NCBI RefSeq assembly: GCF_016411865.1
Contig: NZ_JAEKJA010000021.1
Span: 97,627 to 161,626 of the forward strand
Reading direction: 5' to 3'
DNA from: Acuticoccus mangrovi
Lineage (GTDB): Bacteria; Pseudomonadota; Alphaproteobacteria; Rhizobiales; Amorphaceae
Length of the DNA stretch: 64,000 nucleotides
Part shown: positions 18,138 to 26,900 of the stretch, one piece after another
Position numbering within the stretch: position 1 is the stretch's first letter
Layout of the letters: each line of letters starts with the position of its first letter
Notes under the pieces: model-generated
What the model was told of the DNA's origin: nothing
Database searches by the model: none
Seen by the model: only the letters and a program-made list of their open reading frames with translations
Position numbers and translations under genes: made by a program

Positions 18138-19099
18138 CCAAGGGCACCCCGATCGCCAATCGCCACGACATCGTCGTTTTGTTTGAGGTGGTGAACGGCA
18201 ATCCCAACGGCGATCCCGACGCCGGCAACATGCCGCGCATGGACCCTGAGACCGGCCACGGCCTCGTCAGCGACGTGTCGCTGAAGCGCAAGATCCGCAA
18301 CTACGTGGAGATGACCCGCGAAGGCGTGCCGGGCGACCGCATCTACGTGACCGAGGGCGCCGTTCTCAACGAAAAGCACCGCGAGGCCTACCTCGCCAAA
18401 CGGCCGGACGACGCCGGCGTCGCCAAGGCCTCCAAGCTCACGCCGAAGTCGGACGAGGAGGCGAAGGCGATCCGCGACTTCATGTGCGAGAATTTCTACG
18501 ACATCCGTACTTTCGGCGGGGTTCTTTCCACCGGCATCAACGCCGGTCAGGTGCGCGGCCCCGTCCAGTTCGCCTTCGCCCGCTCGGCCGAGCCGATCCT
18601 GCCCCTCGAAGTCTCGATTACCCGCATGGCTGCGACGAACGAGCAGGAGAAGAAGCAGCGCGTCGAGGGTGAAACCGAGGACGATTCCGAAAAGCGGGGC
18701 GACAAGCGCACTATGGGCCGTAAGCACATCGTTCCTTACGGCCTCTACCGGGCGCACGGCTTTGTGTCCGCTAAGGTCGCGGAGAAGACTGGTTTCTCCG
18801 AGGAGGACCTCGACCTTCTCCTCGCCGCATTGGAAGAGATGTTCGAGCATGACCATTCGGCCGCGCGCGGGGAGATGGCGACGCGCAAGCTGATCATCTT
18901 CCGCCACGACAACGCCCTCGGTCGCGCCCCGGCGCACGCGCTCTTCGACCGCATTCGCATCGGCCGGGCCGTCGACGGCGAATTCCGCGAGATCGATGCG
19001 CGGCTCGACAATCTCGCCCCGGCGCGCTCCTTCACGGACTACGCCGTCACGATCGACCGGGAGGGTCTGCCACAGGGCATAGAGATCATCGAGAGGTAG
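18134..19099 (+). CDS. cas7c: Type I-C Cascade backbone subunit Cas7c (Csd2)
   Basis: Cas7c polymerises along the crRNA to form the Cascade backbone. The 321-residue protein carries the Csd2 signature VVLFEVVNGNPNGDPDAGNMPR near residue 15, followed by VSDVSLKRKIRNYVE. RTFGGVLSTGINAGQVRGPVQ lies in the middle and GRKHIVPYGLYRAHGF further on. These are the conserved blocks of the family. It overlaps cas8c by ATGA. The next start codon, of a GIY-YIG gene rather than cas4, comes two bases after its stop. Confidence 0.94.
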   Translation: MTKGTPIANRHDIVVLFEVVNGNPNGDPDAGNMPRMDPETGHGLVSDVSLKRKIRNYVEMTREGVPGDRIYVTEGAVLNEKHREAYLAKRPDDAGVAKASKLTPKSDEEAKAIRDFMCENFYDIRTFGGVLSTGINAGQVRGPVQFAFARSAEPILPLEVSITRMAATNEQEKKQRVEGETEDDSEKRGDKRTMGRKHIVPYGLYRAHGFVSAKVAEKTGFSEEDLDLLLAALEEMFEHDHSAARGEMATRKLIIFRHDNALGRAPAHALFDRIRIGRAVDGEFREIDARLDNLAPARSFTDYAVTIDREGLPQGIEIIER

Positions 19100-19101
19100 A
19101 G

Positions 19102-19389
19102 GTGCCGACGATCTATCGCATCACCTATCCGAACGGAAAGATCTATGTCGGCAAGGACCTCACCGACACGCTGACCTATTTCGGCAGCCCGAACGCGGCG
19201 CTTGTCAGCGCCGACTTCCCGCCGCCGGATCGCGTCTCGTTCACGCTCACAAAGGACATCCTCTGGCGCTCGGACATTGCGAGCCCGCGCGAGGTCGCCG
19301 CGCAGGAAGTCGGCTTCATACGCACGCTTTGCGCCAACAACCCGGCCATCGGCTACAATCGCTGGCCGAGGTTCGCCGCGTGGTCCTGA
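19102..19389 (+). CDS. Small GIY-YIG nuclease-family protein embedded in the cas operon
   Basis: This 95-residue protein begins with TIYRITYPNGKIYVGKDL, which contains both the GIY-like (IYRI) and YIG-like (IYVG) strands. LTYFGSPN follows. Its C-terminal half is DILWRSDIASPREVAAQEVGFIR and NNPAIGYNRWP, with a Glu at the expected helix position. This looks like a complete minimal GIY-YIG domain of the small stand-alone type. The GTG start is two bases after cas7c and the 3' end overlaps cas4 by 10 bases, so it is translationally coupled to both. It is not a standard type I-C component. A role in adaptation or DNA processing is inferred only from position. Confidence 0.82.
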   Translation: MPTIYRITYPNGKIYVGKDLTDTLTYFGSPNAALVSADFPPPDRVSFTLTKDILWRSDIASPREVAAQEVGFIRTLCANNPAIGYNRWPRFAAWS

Positions 19390-20042
19390 CGGCGAGCGCG
19401 GACGAGCGCGACACCGAGCCGATCCCGATCTCGGCCCTGCAGCACGTCGTCTACTGCCCGCGCCAGGCCGCACTGATCCACCTGGAGCGGATGTGGGCGG
19501 AAAACCTCCAAACCGCAGAGGGCCAAGTCGTCCACCTCGCCTCCGACCGGGGCGACAGGCGTCAGGCGCGGGGCGTGCGTCGCGTCCACGCGCTGCCACT
19601 CGCCTCCGCCCGGCTCGGCATTGCCGGGATCGCCGACCTCGTGGAGTTCATCGCAGGCCCAGACGGCGAGATCGCCTATCCCGTCGAGTACAAGCGCGGC
19701 AAGCCGAAGTCGCACAAGGCTGACGAGGTGCAGCTGTGTGCCCAGGCCCTCTGCCTCGAAGAGATGACCGGCCATCCCGTCTCGGAGGGCGCCATCTACT
19801 ATGCGACGACCCGCCGCCGTCTCGTCGTCGCCATCGACGACAGCTTGCGCAGGACGACCGAGGCCGCCATCGCGACCCTCTCCGAGATTCTCGCTTCGGG
19901 CGTCACGCCGCCGCCGACGACCGAGAGAACCCGCTGTCGCGCCTGCTCCCTCGCCGAGTTGTGCCGTCCCAAGGCGAGCATCAAAGACGCCGTAGGGTGG
20001 CGCGCACGGACGCTCGGCACCCTCCTCAAGGAGGAGCCATGA
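19380..20042 (+). CDS. cas4: CRISPR adaptation exonuclease Cas4
   Basis: Cas4 trims prespacers and selects PAM-containing ends together with Cas1-Cas2. With the GTG at 19380 the protein has 220 residues. It shows ISALQHVVYCPRQAALIHLE with the first cluster Cys at 26, the RecB-like catalytic motif YPVEYKRGKPK near 100, and three C-terminal cluster Cys in RCRACSLAELC. All four Fe-S ligands are present. The start lies inside the end of the GIY-YIG gene, and the stop overlaps cas1 by ATGA. A longer start upstream would overlap the GIY-YIG gene more deeply and is less likely. Confidence 0.92.
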   Translation: MVLTASADERDTEPIPISALQHVVYCPRQAALIHLERMWAENLQTAEGQVVHLASDRGDRRQARGVRRVHALPLASARLGIAGIADLVEFIAGPDGEIAYPVEYKRGKPKSHKADEVQLCAQALCLEEMTGHPVSEGAIYYATTRRRLVVAIDDSLRRTTEAAIATLSEILASGVTPPPTTERTRCRACSLAELCRPKASIKDAVGWRARTLGTLLKEEP

Positions 20043-21070
20043 AGAAGCTCCTTAACACGCTCTACGTCACCACGGAGGGTGCCGCTCTGCGCAAGGATGG
20101 CGAGAACGTCGTCGTCCTGCTTGACGGTGAGGAGCGTGTGCGTGTCCCCTTCCACATGCTCGCCGCCATTGTCGCGTTCGGGGCGATCGCTCTGACGCCG
20201 GCGCTGATCGGGGCTGCGGCCGCTGCCGGTATCACCATCACGCTGCTTGAGCGCTCCGGCCGTTTCCAGGCGCGCGTCGAGGGACCGATCGCCGGCAATG
20301 TTCTTCTGCGGCGCGCTCAGTACCGCGCGGCGGACGCGCCATCCGAGATCGTCCGCTCGCTGGTGCTCGGCAAGATCGCGAACCAGCGGGCCGTGCTCAT
20401 GCGCGCTTTGCGCGACTACGGCACGCCGCGCGAGGGCAAAATGGCCGAGGTGGAGAGCGTGGCGCGGCGCCTCGCGACGATCCTGCGTCGCGTCGAGAAA
20501 TCCGCGGACACGACCGACCTCCTGCGCGGCGCGGAAGGGGAAGCGGCAGCGCTCTACTTTATGGTCTTCGGCCATCTGATCCGTTCCGAAGCCGCCGAAT
20601 TCCGCTGGACGGTCCGCTCGCGACGGCCGCCGCTCGATCCGCCGAACGCGCTTTTGTCGTTCCTCTATACCCTCCTCGTCCACGACTGCCGCGCGGCTTG
20701 CGAAACCGTCGGCCTCGATCCCGCCGTCGGCTTTCTACATCGCGACCGACCCGGCCGGCCGAGCCTCGCGCTCGACCTCATGGAGGAGTTGCGTCCGGTT
20801 CTCGTCGATCGGCTCGTCCTGTCGCTCATCAACCGCCGACAGGTGATCCCGCGCGACTTCATCGCCGCCGAGACCGGCGCGGTCACGCTGACGGACGATG
20901 CGCGGCGAACCGTGATCGCCGCGTGGCAGGAGCGGAAGAAGGAGGAGCGGTTGCACCCGTTCCTGGAGGAGGCCGTCCCGTTCGGTCTCGTCCCCTATGT
21001 TCAGGCCCAGATGCTCGCCAGGACCTTGAGAGGCGACCTTTCGGCCTACCCACCCTGGTTCTGGACCTGA
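20039..21070 (+). CDS. cas1: CRISPR integrase Cas1
   Basis: Cas1 catalyses spacer integration. The 343-residue protein follows the type I-C pattern, with N-terminal [20 protein letters not shown] and a helical domain. It has the metal-binding residues Glu in [11 protein letters not shown], His in [15 protein letters not shown], and acidic residues in LDLMEELRP. The [16 protein letters not shown] block is diagnostic. The gene starts within the cas4 stop and its stop overlaps the cas2 start, consistent with an adaptation module made as one unit. Confidence 0.95.
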   Translation: MKKLLNTLYVTTEGAALRKDGENVVVLLDGEERVRVPFHMLAAIVAFGAIALTPALIGAAAAAGITITLLERSGRFQARVEGPIAGNVLLRRAQYRAADAPSEIVRSLVLGKIANQRAVLMRALRDYGTPREGKMAEVESVARRLATILRRVEKSADTTDLLRGAEGEAAALYFMVFGHLIRSEAAEFRWTVRSRRPPLDPPNALLSFLYTLLVHDCRAACETVGLDPAVGFLHRDRPGRPSLALDLMEELRPVLVDRLVLSLINRRQVIPRDFIAAETGAVTLTDDARRTVIAAWQERKKEERLHPFLEEAVPFGLVPYVQAQMLARTLRGDLSAYPPWFWT

Positions 21071-21360
21071 TGCTCGTCCTCGTCACCTACGACGTCGCCA
21101 CGACGACGCCGGGCGGCGCCCGCCGCTTGCGCCGGATCGCGAAGGCGTGCCGGGACTTCGGCCAGCGCGTACAGCTTTCCGTGTTCGAGATCGACGTCGA
21201 CCCGGCGCAGTGGGCCTTCCTCAAGTCTTGTCTGGAGGCGATCATCGATCCGTCCTGCGACAGCCTGCGCTACTATTATCTCGGTGCCGAATGGAAGCGC
21301 CGTGTCGAGCACGTCGGCGCAAAGCCCGCGACCGACCTCGACGGTCCGCTCATCGTATGA
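21070..21360 (+). CDS. cas2: CRISPR adaptation protein Cas2
   Basis: The 96-residue protein has the ferredoxin-like Cas2 fold. It starts with [27 protein letters not shown], with the conserved Asp after the first strand. [10 protein letters not shown] forms the second core strand. It ends the operon, overlapping the cas1 stop. The CRISPR leader follows directly. Cas2 is the central dimer of the Cas1-Cas2 integration complex. Confidence 0.95.
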   Translation: MLVLVTYDVATTTPGGARRLRRIAKACRDFGQRVQLSVFEIDVDPAQWAFLKSCLEAIIDPSCDSLRYYYLGAEWKRRVEHVGAKPATDLDGPLIV

Positions 21361-21553
21361 TGGGGCTGTGCCCGACGCGGTGCGAACCGCAAGCGTGCCG
21401 ACATTCCCGGGAGGTTCGCAGATGGATCAACGCATTGGCGGAGAAAGACGTTTTCGCTGCTCGATGAAAGCCGACTGTTGGCCTCGCGCGGTGTTCCGAA
21501 GCGTTCGCAATCCCGGACAGAATTGCCGTTGTGCTCAAGGTGCTTGATGATAG
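21361..21553 (+). promoter_or_regulatory. CRISPR leader
   Basis: This 193-bp segment lies between cas2 and the first repeat and has no supported coding region. Its position and the degenerate repeat at the opposite end of the array indicate that transcription and spacer acquisition proceed from this side. No unambiguous promoter hexamers are visible. Confidence 0.65.
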
Positions 21554-22115
21554 GCCGCCTCTCGCGCAGAGGCGTGGATCGAAACAACCAAGTCAGCGAT
21601 GCCGCAGTCGCTGAGGGCGGGTCGCCTCTCGCGCAGAGGCGTGGATCGAAACATCGACGGCATCGCCCTCAGTGGCGATACCGACAGTCGCCTCTCGCGC
21701 AGAGGCGTGGATCGAAACGTCGCTGCCAATAAGGCCGAGGATTAACCTCCGGTCGCCTCTCGCGCAGAGGCGTGGATCGAAACGATAACCTCAACGTTTG
21801 TTGAGGCCGCTCCGTAAGTCGCCTCTCGCGCAGAGGCGTGGATCGAAACATTGCTCGCGATCTCCGTGATCGCGCTCTCAACGTCGCCTCTCGCGCAGAG
21901 GCGTGGATCGAAACGTCCCCTGGCCTTCGAGGTCATCGGGAGGGACGTGTCGCCTCTCGCGCAGAGGCGTGGATCGAAACGACGAGGCTCGCGGTGAGGA
22001 CGTGCAGGGCTCTCGTCGCCTCTCGCGCAGAGGCGTGGATCGAAACACCGATCCGTCCGGGGTGATCGTTGGTCTATGCGCCAGTCGCCTCTCGCGCAGG
22101 GGCGTGGATCGGAAA
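21554..22115 (+). CRISPR. Type I-C CRISPR array, 9 repeats and 8 spacers
   Basis: Nine 32-nt repeats start at 21554, 21621, 21687, 21752, 21818, 21883, 21949, 22015 and 22084. The repeat contains a palindrome GCCTCT-CGCGC-AGAGGC and ends in GTGGATCGAAAC, matching the type I-C repeat pattern. Spacers are 35, 34, 33, 34, 33, 34, 34 and 37 nt. Repeats 2-8 are identical as read. Repeat 1 has C for T at position 2. Repeat 9 differs at several positions near the middle and 3' end, as expected for the leader-distal terminal repeat. The adjacent type I-C cas genes are complete, so the array is probably functional. Confidence 0.98.
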
Positions 22116-22616
22116 TCCAATTCTGCGGTCAGGGAGAGCCCATCTCGCAGTGTTAGCCGACCCGTGCAAAGGCGAAGGTCTTTCGATGCCTGTCACGGAG
22201 CACTAGGCGGAGGCGCCATTTGATAGGCGCCTCCCGGTCCGAGATCGGGAGGCGGGTGGTGCGGGCGTTGGACGTGACCCGGTTTCTCAATCGGCTTCGA
22301 CGACGTGGAGGTCTTTCGCCGCACCATGTCGCAGCGCGAACGCGGCCGCAGGCTCGGACGAGCCGGTTGTCGGTACTGCGCGGCAATCTCTCCATGACTG
22401 CCCGCTCAAATCGCAAAACGTGGCGTCGGGTCTCCTGGAGCCGTACCCGGACGCGCTGTTGCCCACATGACTGGACATATCCGCTCTGCGCCTCAGATTG
22501 ATGGGAGCCCGTGGGCTTGCCGTCGGCTCCGCTTCGTCCCGACCGGGGTGATGAGCCGGCCACGCGCCCGAGGGCTCGAACGAACGAGGGGCTTCAGAAG
22601 AGTGGCATCCGTCGCG
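22116..22616. other. Intergenic region between CRISPR array and AraC gene
   Basis: This 500-bp stretch has no convincing coding region. Its main visible element is a pair of overlapping perfect hairpins at 22209-22254, listed separately. The araC frame is open through its last 150 bases, but the homologous start is the ATG at 22617. Confidence 0.5.
22209..22254 (+). terminator. Two mutually exclusive hairpins, possible terminator of the CRISPR transcript
   Basis: GGAGGCGCC (22209-22217) pairs perfectly with GGCGCCTCC (22226-22234) around an 8-nt loop. CGCCTCCCG (22228-22236) pairs perfectly with CGGGAGGCG (22246-22254) around a 9-nt loop. The second stem uses bases 22228-22234 of the first, so only one can form. 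There is no T-run, so an intrinsic terminator is not certain. The pair lies about 95 bases after the last repeat. Confidence 0.4.
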
Positions 22617-23627
22617 ATGACATCGACCCGCGGGCTCGGACCGTTGCCGGCGGTCATCGAAGCCCGTGGAGGCGAACGGGCGGTACGCCGCGTCTTCGAC
22701 CGGGCCGGGATGCCGCACGATGTGCTCTCCGGATCCGAACGCATGGTGCCTCTCAAAGGGTTCATCGCCCTCTTCGAGCACGCGGCGGTCGTCACCGGCG
22801 ACGAGCTGATCGGGCTCGAGACGGGCCGGTTGATGACCGACGAGTTCGGCCGTTGGGCGACCTACGCGCGCGCCGCTCCGACGCTCGGCACGTGCCTCGT
22901 TCGGATCGCGCGGGGCCTCGCCTTCCACCAGAGCGGCACCGAAATCGTCACGACGCTGCATGGAGACGAGGGGCGTTTCACCTACAAGGTCGGTGGCGTC
23001 GGGGGGCGGCAGTGCGCCCAGCATCTGGAGCACGCTTTCGTACCGGTGATCGAGGCGATGCGCCTCTATCTCGGCCCGGACTGGTCCCCGGACCGCATCG
23101 AGGTCAACTATCCGGCGAGCCCCCGGCTCGCCGCGCTCGAGACGCTTCTCGGGACTGCCGTGGTTCCCGGCGCGGCGCGGCCCGCCATCTGCTTCGCGGC
23201 GCCCCTGGTCGCGGCGGCCCGCCGCGCGCCGCCGCCCGCCCCGATCTCTTTCGAGGACTTGCGCGAGATCGTCGGCGGGCGCCCTCCAGCCACGATCGCC
23301 GGCGCGATCTGGCACGTCATTGACGCCAAGCTCGCCGATGGCGGCACGGAGCTGCCGGTGATTGCCGAGGCCGTTGGTCTGTCCCCGCGAACGCTGCAGC
23401 GGCGGCTTCAGGAGGAGGGCGCGTCCTTCAAGGCCGTCGTCGACGATGTTCGCCTCCACCGCGCGGCCCATCTCCTGGAGCGGCCGACGCTCGCCGTCAC
23501 GGAAATCGCCTATCGCCTCGGCTATAGCGACTCGGCGCATTTCAGCCGGGCGTTCCGCCGCCTCACGCGGTTCACGCCAAGAGCCTATCGCAAGTCCGCC
23601 ATGGCGAAGCGGCGACGGCCGCAATAG
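22617..23627 (+). CDS. AraC-family transcriptional regulator
   Basis: The 336-residue protein has an N-terminal ligand-binding region of the arabinose-binding-like type found in OruR/ArgR-like AraC regulators. The C-terminal DNA-binding domain has two helix-turn-helix units, seen as ELPVIAEAVGLSPRTLQRRLQEEG and TEIAYRLGYSDSAHFSRAFRRLTR. The second is the hallmark of AraC proteins. The ATG at 22617 was chosen because the sequence before it is low-complexity and unlike the family. It lies 367 bp upstream of the giant autotransporter on the same strand, so it may control that gene, which is inference. Confidence 0.88.
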   Translation: MTSTRGLGPLPAVIEARGGERAVRRVFDRAGMPHDVLSGSERMVPLKGFIALFEHAAVVTGDELIGLETGRLMTDEFGRWATYARAAPTLGTCLVRIARGLAFHQSGTEIVTTLHGDEGRFTYKVGGVGGRQCAQHLEHAFVPVIEAMRLYLGPDWSPDRIEVNYPASPRLAALETLLGTAVVPGAARPAICFAAPLVAAARRAPPPAPISFEDLREIVGGRPPATIAGAIWHVIDAKLADGGTELPVIAEAVGLSPRTLQRRLQEEGASFKAVVDDVRLHRAAHLLERPTLAVTEIAYRLGYSDSAHFSRAFRRLTRFTPRAYRKSAMAKRRRPQ

Positions 23628-23994
23628 CGGTCGCGATCGCTTCGTCGGCTGATCGGCGGCGGGCCGACGCATCGCGAGCCGGATCGGCGAGGGTCGTCTC
23701 GGCGTCGCCCCTTCGGGCGCCCCGGGTCGATGCGTGGCGCGAATGCGACACTCAGGGCTCACTCGGTGGTGGCTATCCCATTGGCGCGCAATGGCAGGTT
23801 TCGACGCGGCCCCGGCCCTAAGACGTGCTGACGCGCCGGGCTGTGTCGCCGCCAGCCGACCATCATGCGACCTGTCGGAGGCTCCGGAGCGCTCTGTGGA
23901 ACGTCAGCTGTCATCCGGCGCGACGGTGCAGAGGACATCGAGGGAATGACTGCGGGCCCGTCGGGCGCCGCGCGACGGGTTGGGATGATCGACG
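23628..23994. other. Autotransporter upstream region
   Basis: This 367-bp gap lies between araC and the autotransporter. A short GCCC-CTTC-GGGC hairpin soon after araC may help end its transcript. No other strong promoter, repeat or coding signal was recognised. Confidence 0.35.
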
Positions 23995-26900
23995 ATGACG
24001 GGCGAAACCGCTCACGTGACCATACGAACCGGGTTCTGCGTCGCCGCGACGTGGATCGTACTCACCCAAAGCGCGGCCGCGAGCTGCGAGGCGACCAGCG
24101 ACTGGTACGTCGAATGCACCGGCGACGTGCTGGAGGTTCTCGAGAACAGCTTCGTCGCGGGTCGGCAAAATACGGTCGACATCAATGATCTGACGTCCGA
24201 CATCACCGGCGATTCCACGCGCACGAGCCTCGTCTACGGCCTCTTCGAGGCGCCCGCCATCGTGCTTTACGACGAGGACGCCACCGCCGACACCGATCTC
24301 CTCGTCTACTTCCGCGAGACCGAATACGGAACGGATGCCGAGGGCCACAGCATCGCCGTCGTGAACCAGGGTCCGGACGGGGCCGACGGCGCCAACGGCA
24401 ACACGGCCGAAGCGGGTGAGGACGGCGGGGACAGCGGCGGCGCCCACATCATCCTGGTGGCGAGCGACTACGTGTCCCACTTCGACACTTCGACGGAGAG
24501 TTCGGGCGCTCTGCGCGCGGCGATCTTGGCGGAAAGCTGGGCCGGCGACGGCGGCGATGGCGGCAGGGGCTCCTATTTGCCGTTAAACCGGGCCACCGGC
24601 GGGGCAGGCGGAGCGGGCGGTGACGGCAGCACCGTGGCCGTGACGCTCGCGAGCGGCGGGAGCGTCACGAGTGTCGGCGGGATCGGCATTGCCGCCCAGA
24701 GCATCGCCGGGGACGGTGGTGACGGGGGTGACGCTTCGCGCGGCGGGTTCGGTGGCGAGGGTGGCGCCGGTGGCGCGGGGGGCGACGGCGGCACGGTAAG
24801 GGCCACCGTGCGCGGGGATGTGACGTCCACCGGCATCGGCATCCTCGCTCGCTCCTATGGCGGTGCAGGTGGCGATGGCGGTTCGGCCAACGGCATCGAT
24901 GCCGAAGGTGGGGCGGGCGCGGGGGCCGGAGACGGCGGGTCCGTCACCGTCACTCTCGGTGGTTCGGTCGAGACCAGCGACGGCGAGGCGACGGGCATTC
25001 TCATCCAGAGCGTCGGCGGCTTTGCCGGGGACGGCGGCGACGGCGGCGGTTTCGTCGGCTTCGGCGCGTCCACCGAGAGCGCCGGCGACGGGGGCACGGC
25101 GACCCTCGTCCTCGAGGACGGCGCTTCCATCGTCACCGCCGGGGACGATGCCGGCGGCGCCTACGTGGAGAGCGTCGGCGGGGGTGGCGGCATCGGCGGC
25201 TCGGGCAACGGGGTCGTCGGGCTCGGCGGCGAAGGCTCGGCCGGGGGTGACGGCGGCACCGTCGACGTCACCATCGGCGAAGCTTCGATCACGACGCTCG
25301 GAGAAAGCTCCTCCGCGCTGGTCGCGACCAGCGTCGGTGGGGGCGGTGGTCTCGGCGGCGCCGGCCGCTCGTTCGTGATGCTCGGCGCCGACGCGGGCGA
25401 AGGCGGCGATGGCGGCACCGTCACGGTCACGAATCTCGGCACCCTTTCGACCTCGGGCGATGCGTCCGACGGCATCAACGCCACCAGCATCGGCGGCGGC
25501 GGTGGTGTCGCTTCGTCGACGGTCGGCATCACCGCCTTTGGCTCCGGCGGCGATGGCGGCAGCGGCGGTGACGGCGGCACCGTCACCGTCGCCAACGGCG
25601 GCGACATCACCACCGAAGGGGATCTTTCGGACGGCGTGTTCCTCGCCAGCATCGGTGGCGGGGGCGGCAAGGGCTCGAGCGTCGGGTCGATTAGCGTCGG
25701 TCTCGCGATCGCGATGGGCGGCAGCGGCGGCGCCGGCGGGGACGGTGGGGATGTGACCTACACCGATGCAGACACAGGCACTGGAGACGACGACTATTCC
25801 ATCGTGACGACCGGCGATTTCTCCCGTGGCATCGTCGCGATGAGCGTCGGTGGCGGTGGCGGGTCGGGTGGCGATGCGCGGGCGGTCGCCGCAGGAGCAC
25901 GTGTGGCCGTCACCATCGGAGCCAACGGCGAAGGTGGCGCCGGGGGCGACGGCGGTGATGTGAGCGTCACGACCGATGCCGACATCTCGACGTCGGGCGA
26001 CGAGTCGACGGCGATTCTGGCGTTGTCGGTCGGCGGCGGAGGCGGCGATTCGGGTAAAATCCTGACGATCACACCCGCCCAGTACACGTTCAGCTTCGAG
26101 GAAGGTGCCGACGCGGGCGAAGGCGGCGATGGCGGCACCGTCACCGTCGTGGCCGGCGGCGACATCAGCACCGAGGGCGACCTCTCCGACGGCATCATCG
26201 CCCAGTCCGTCGGCGGCGGCGGTGGCAACGCACTCGCCTCCGGGTCGCTCTCCGGGGGCAGCAGCGGGCAGTTCAACATTGCCTCCTCCTCGGGCACCTC
26301 GGGCGGTGACGGCGGCGACGGGGGCGACGTCTCGGTGACGCAGACCAGCACCATCACGACCGAGGGAGACGCCTCGCGGGCGATCCTCGCCCAGTCCATC
26401 GGCGGCGGCGGCGGCAATGGCAGCACCGCGTTCTCGGCGAGCGCCGCCAGCTCCGTCTCCATCGTCGCCAGCTTCGGTGGCGATGGCGGTGCGGGCGGCG
26501 ATGGCGGCACCGTGGCCGTCAATGCCGAAGGCGACCTCGCCACGTCGGGCGAAGACTCGACGGCGATCCTCGCCCAATCGATCGGTGGCGGCGGTGGTTC
26601 GGGCGGCACCGTCACCAACGTCGGCATCTATAACGAGGTGTCGATCGATGTCGGGCTCGGCGGCACCGGGGGGACGGGCGGCGACGGCGGGGCGGTCACC
26701 GTCGACGTCAGCGGGACCGTCACCACCGAGGGCGACCTTTCCTACGGCATTCTGGCCCAGTCGATCGGCGGCGGCGGCGGTTCGGGCGGCAGCGCCTTCG
26801 GCGTCGCGATCACCCGTAACGTGGAGGTCGGCTTCAGTATCGGTGGCGCGGGCGGTGCGGGGGGTGACGGCGACACCGTCGATGTGACCGTCACCGGGAC

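Noticed and set aside
19102..19389. Reading the small gene between cas7c and cas4 as a Cas6 or Cas11
   Set aside because: Its sequence is GIY-YIG-like and not RAMP-like. Type I-C uses Cas5c for processing, and Cas11c is made from within cas8c.
21478..22223. Several short frames repeating RSTPLRERR-like or SRRGVDRN-like sequence on both strands
   Set aside because: They are translations of the CRISPR repeats and have no coding meaning.
12552..22616. Search for a duplicated tRNA 3' end marking an attachment site after the CRISPR block
   Set aside because: No second copy of the T-arm and acceptor sequence was found by eye, so a formal att site is not reported.
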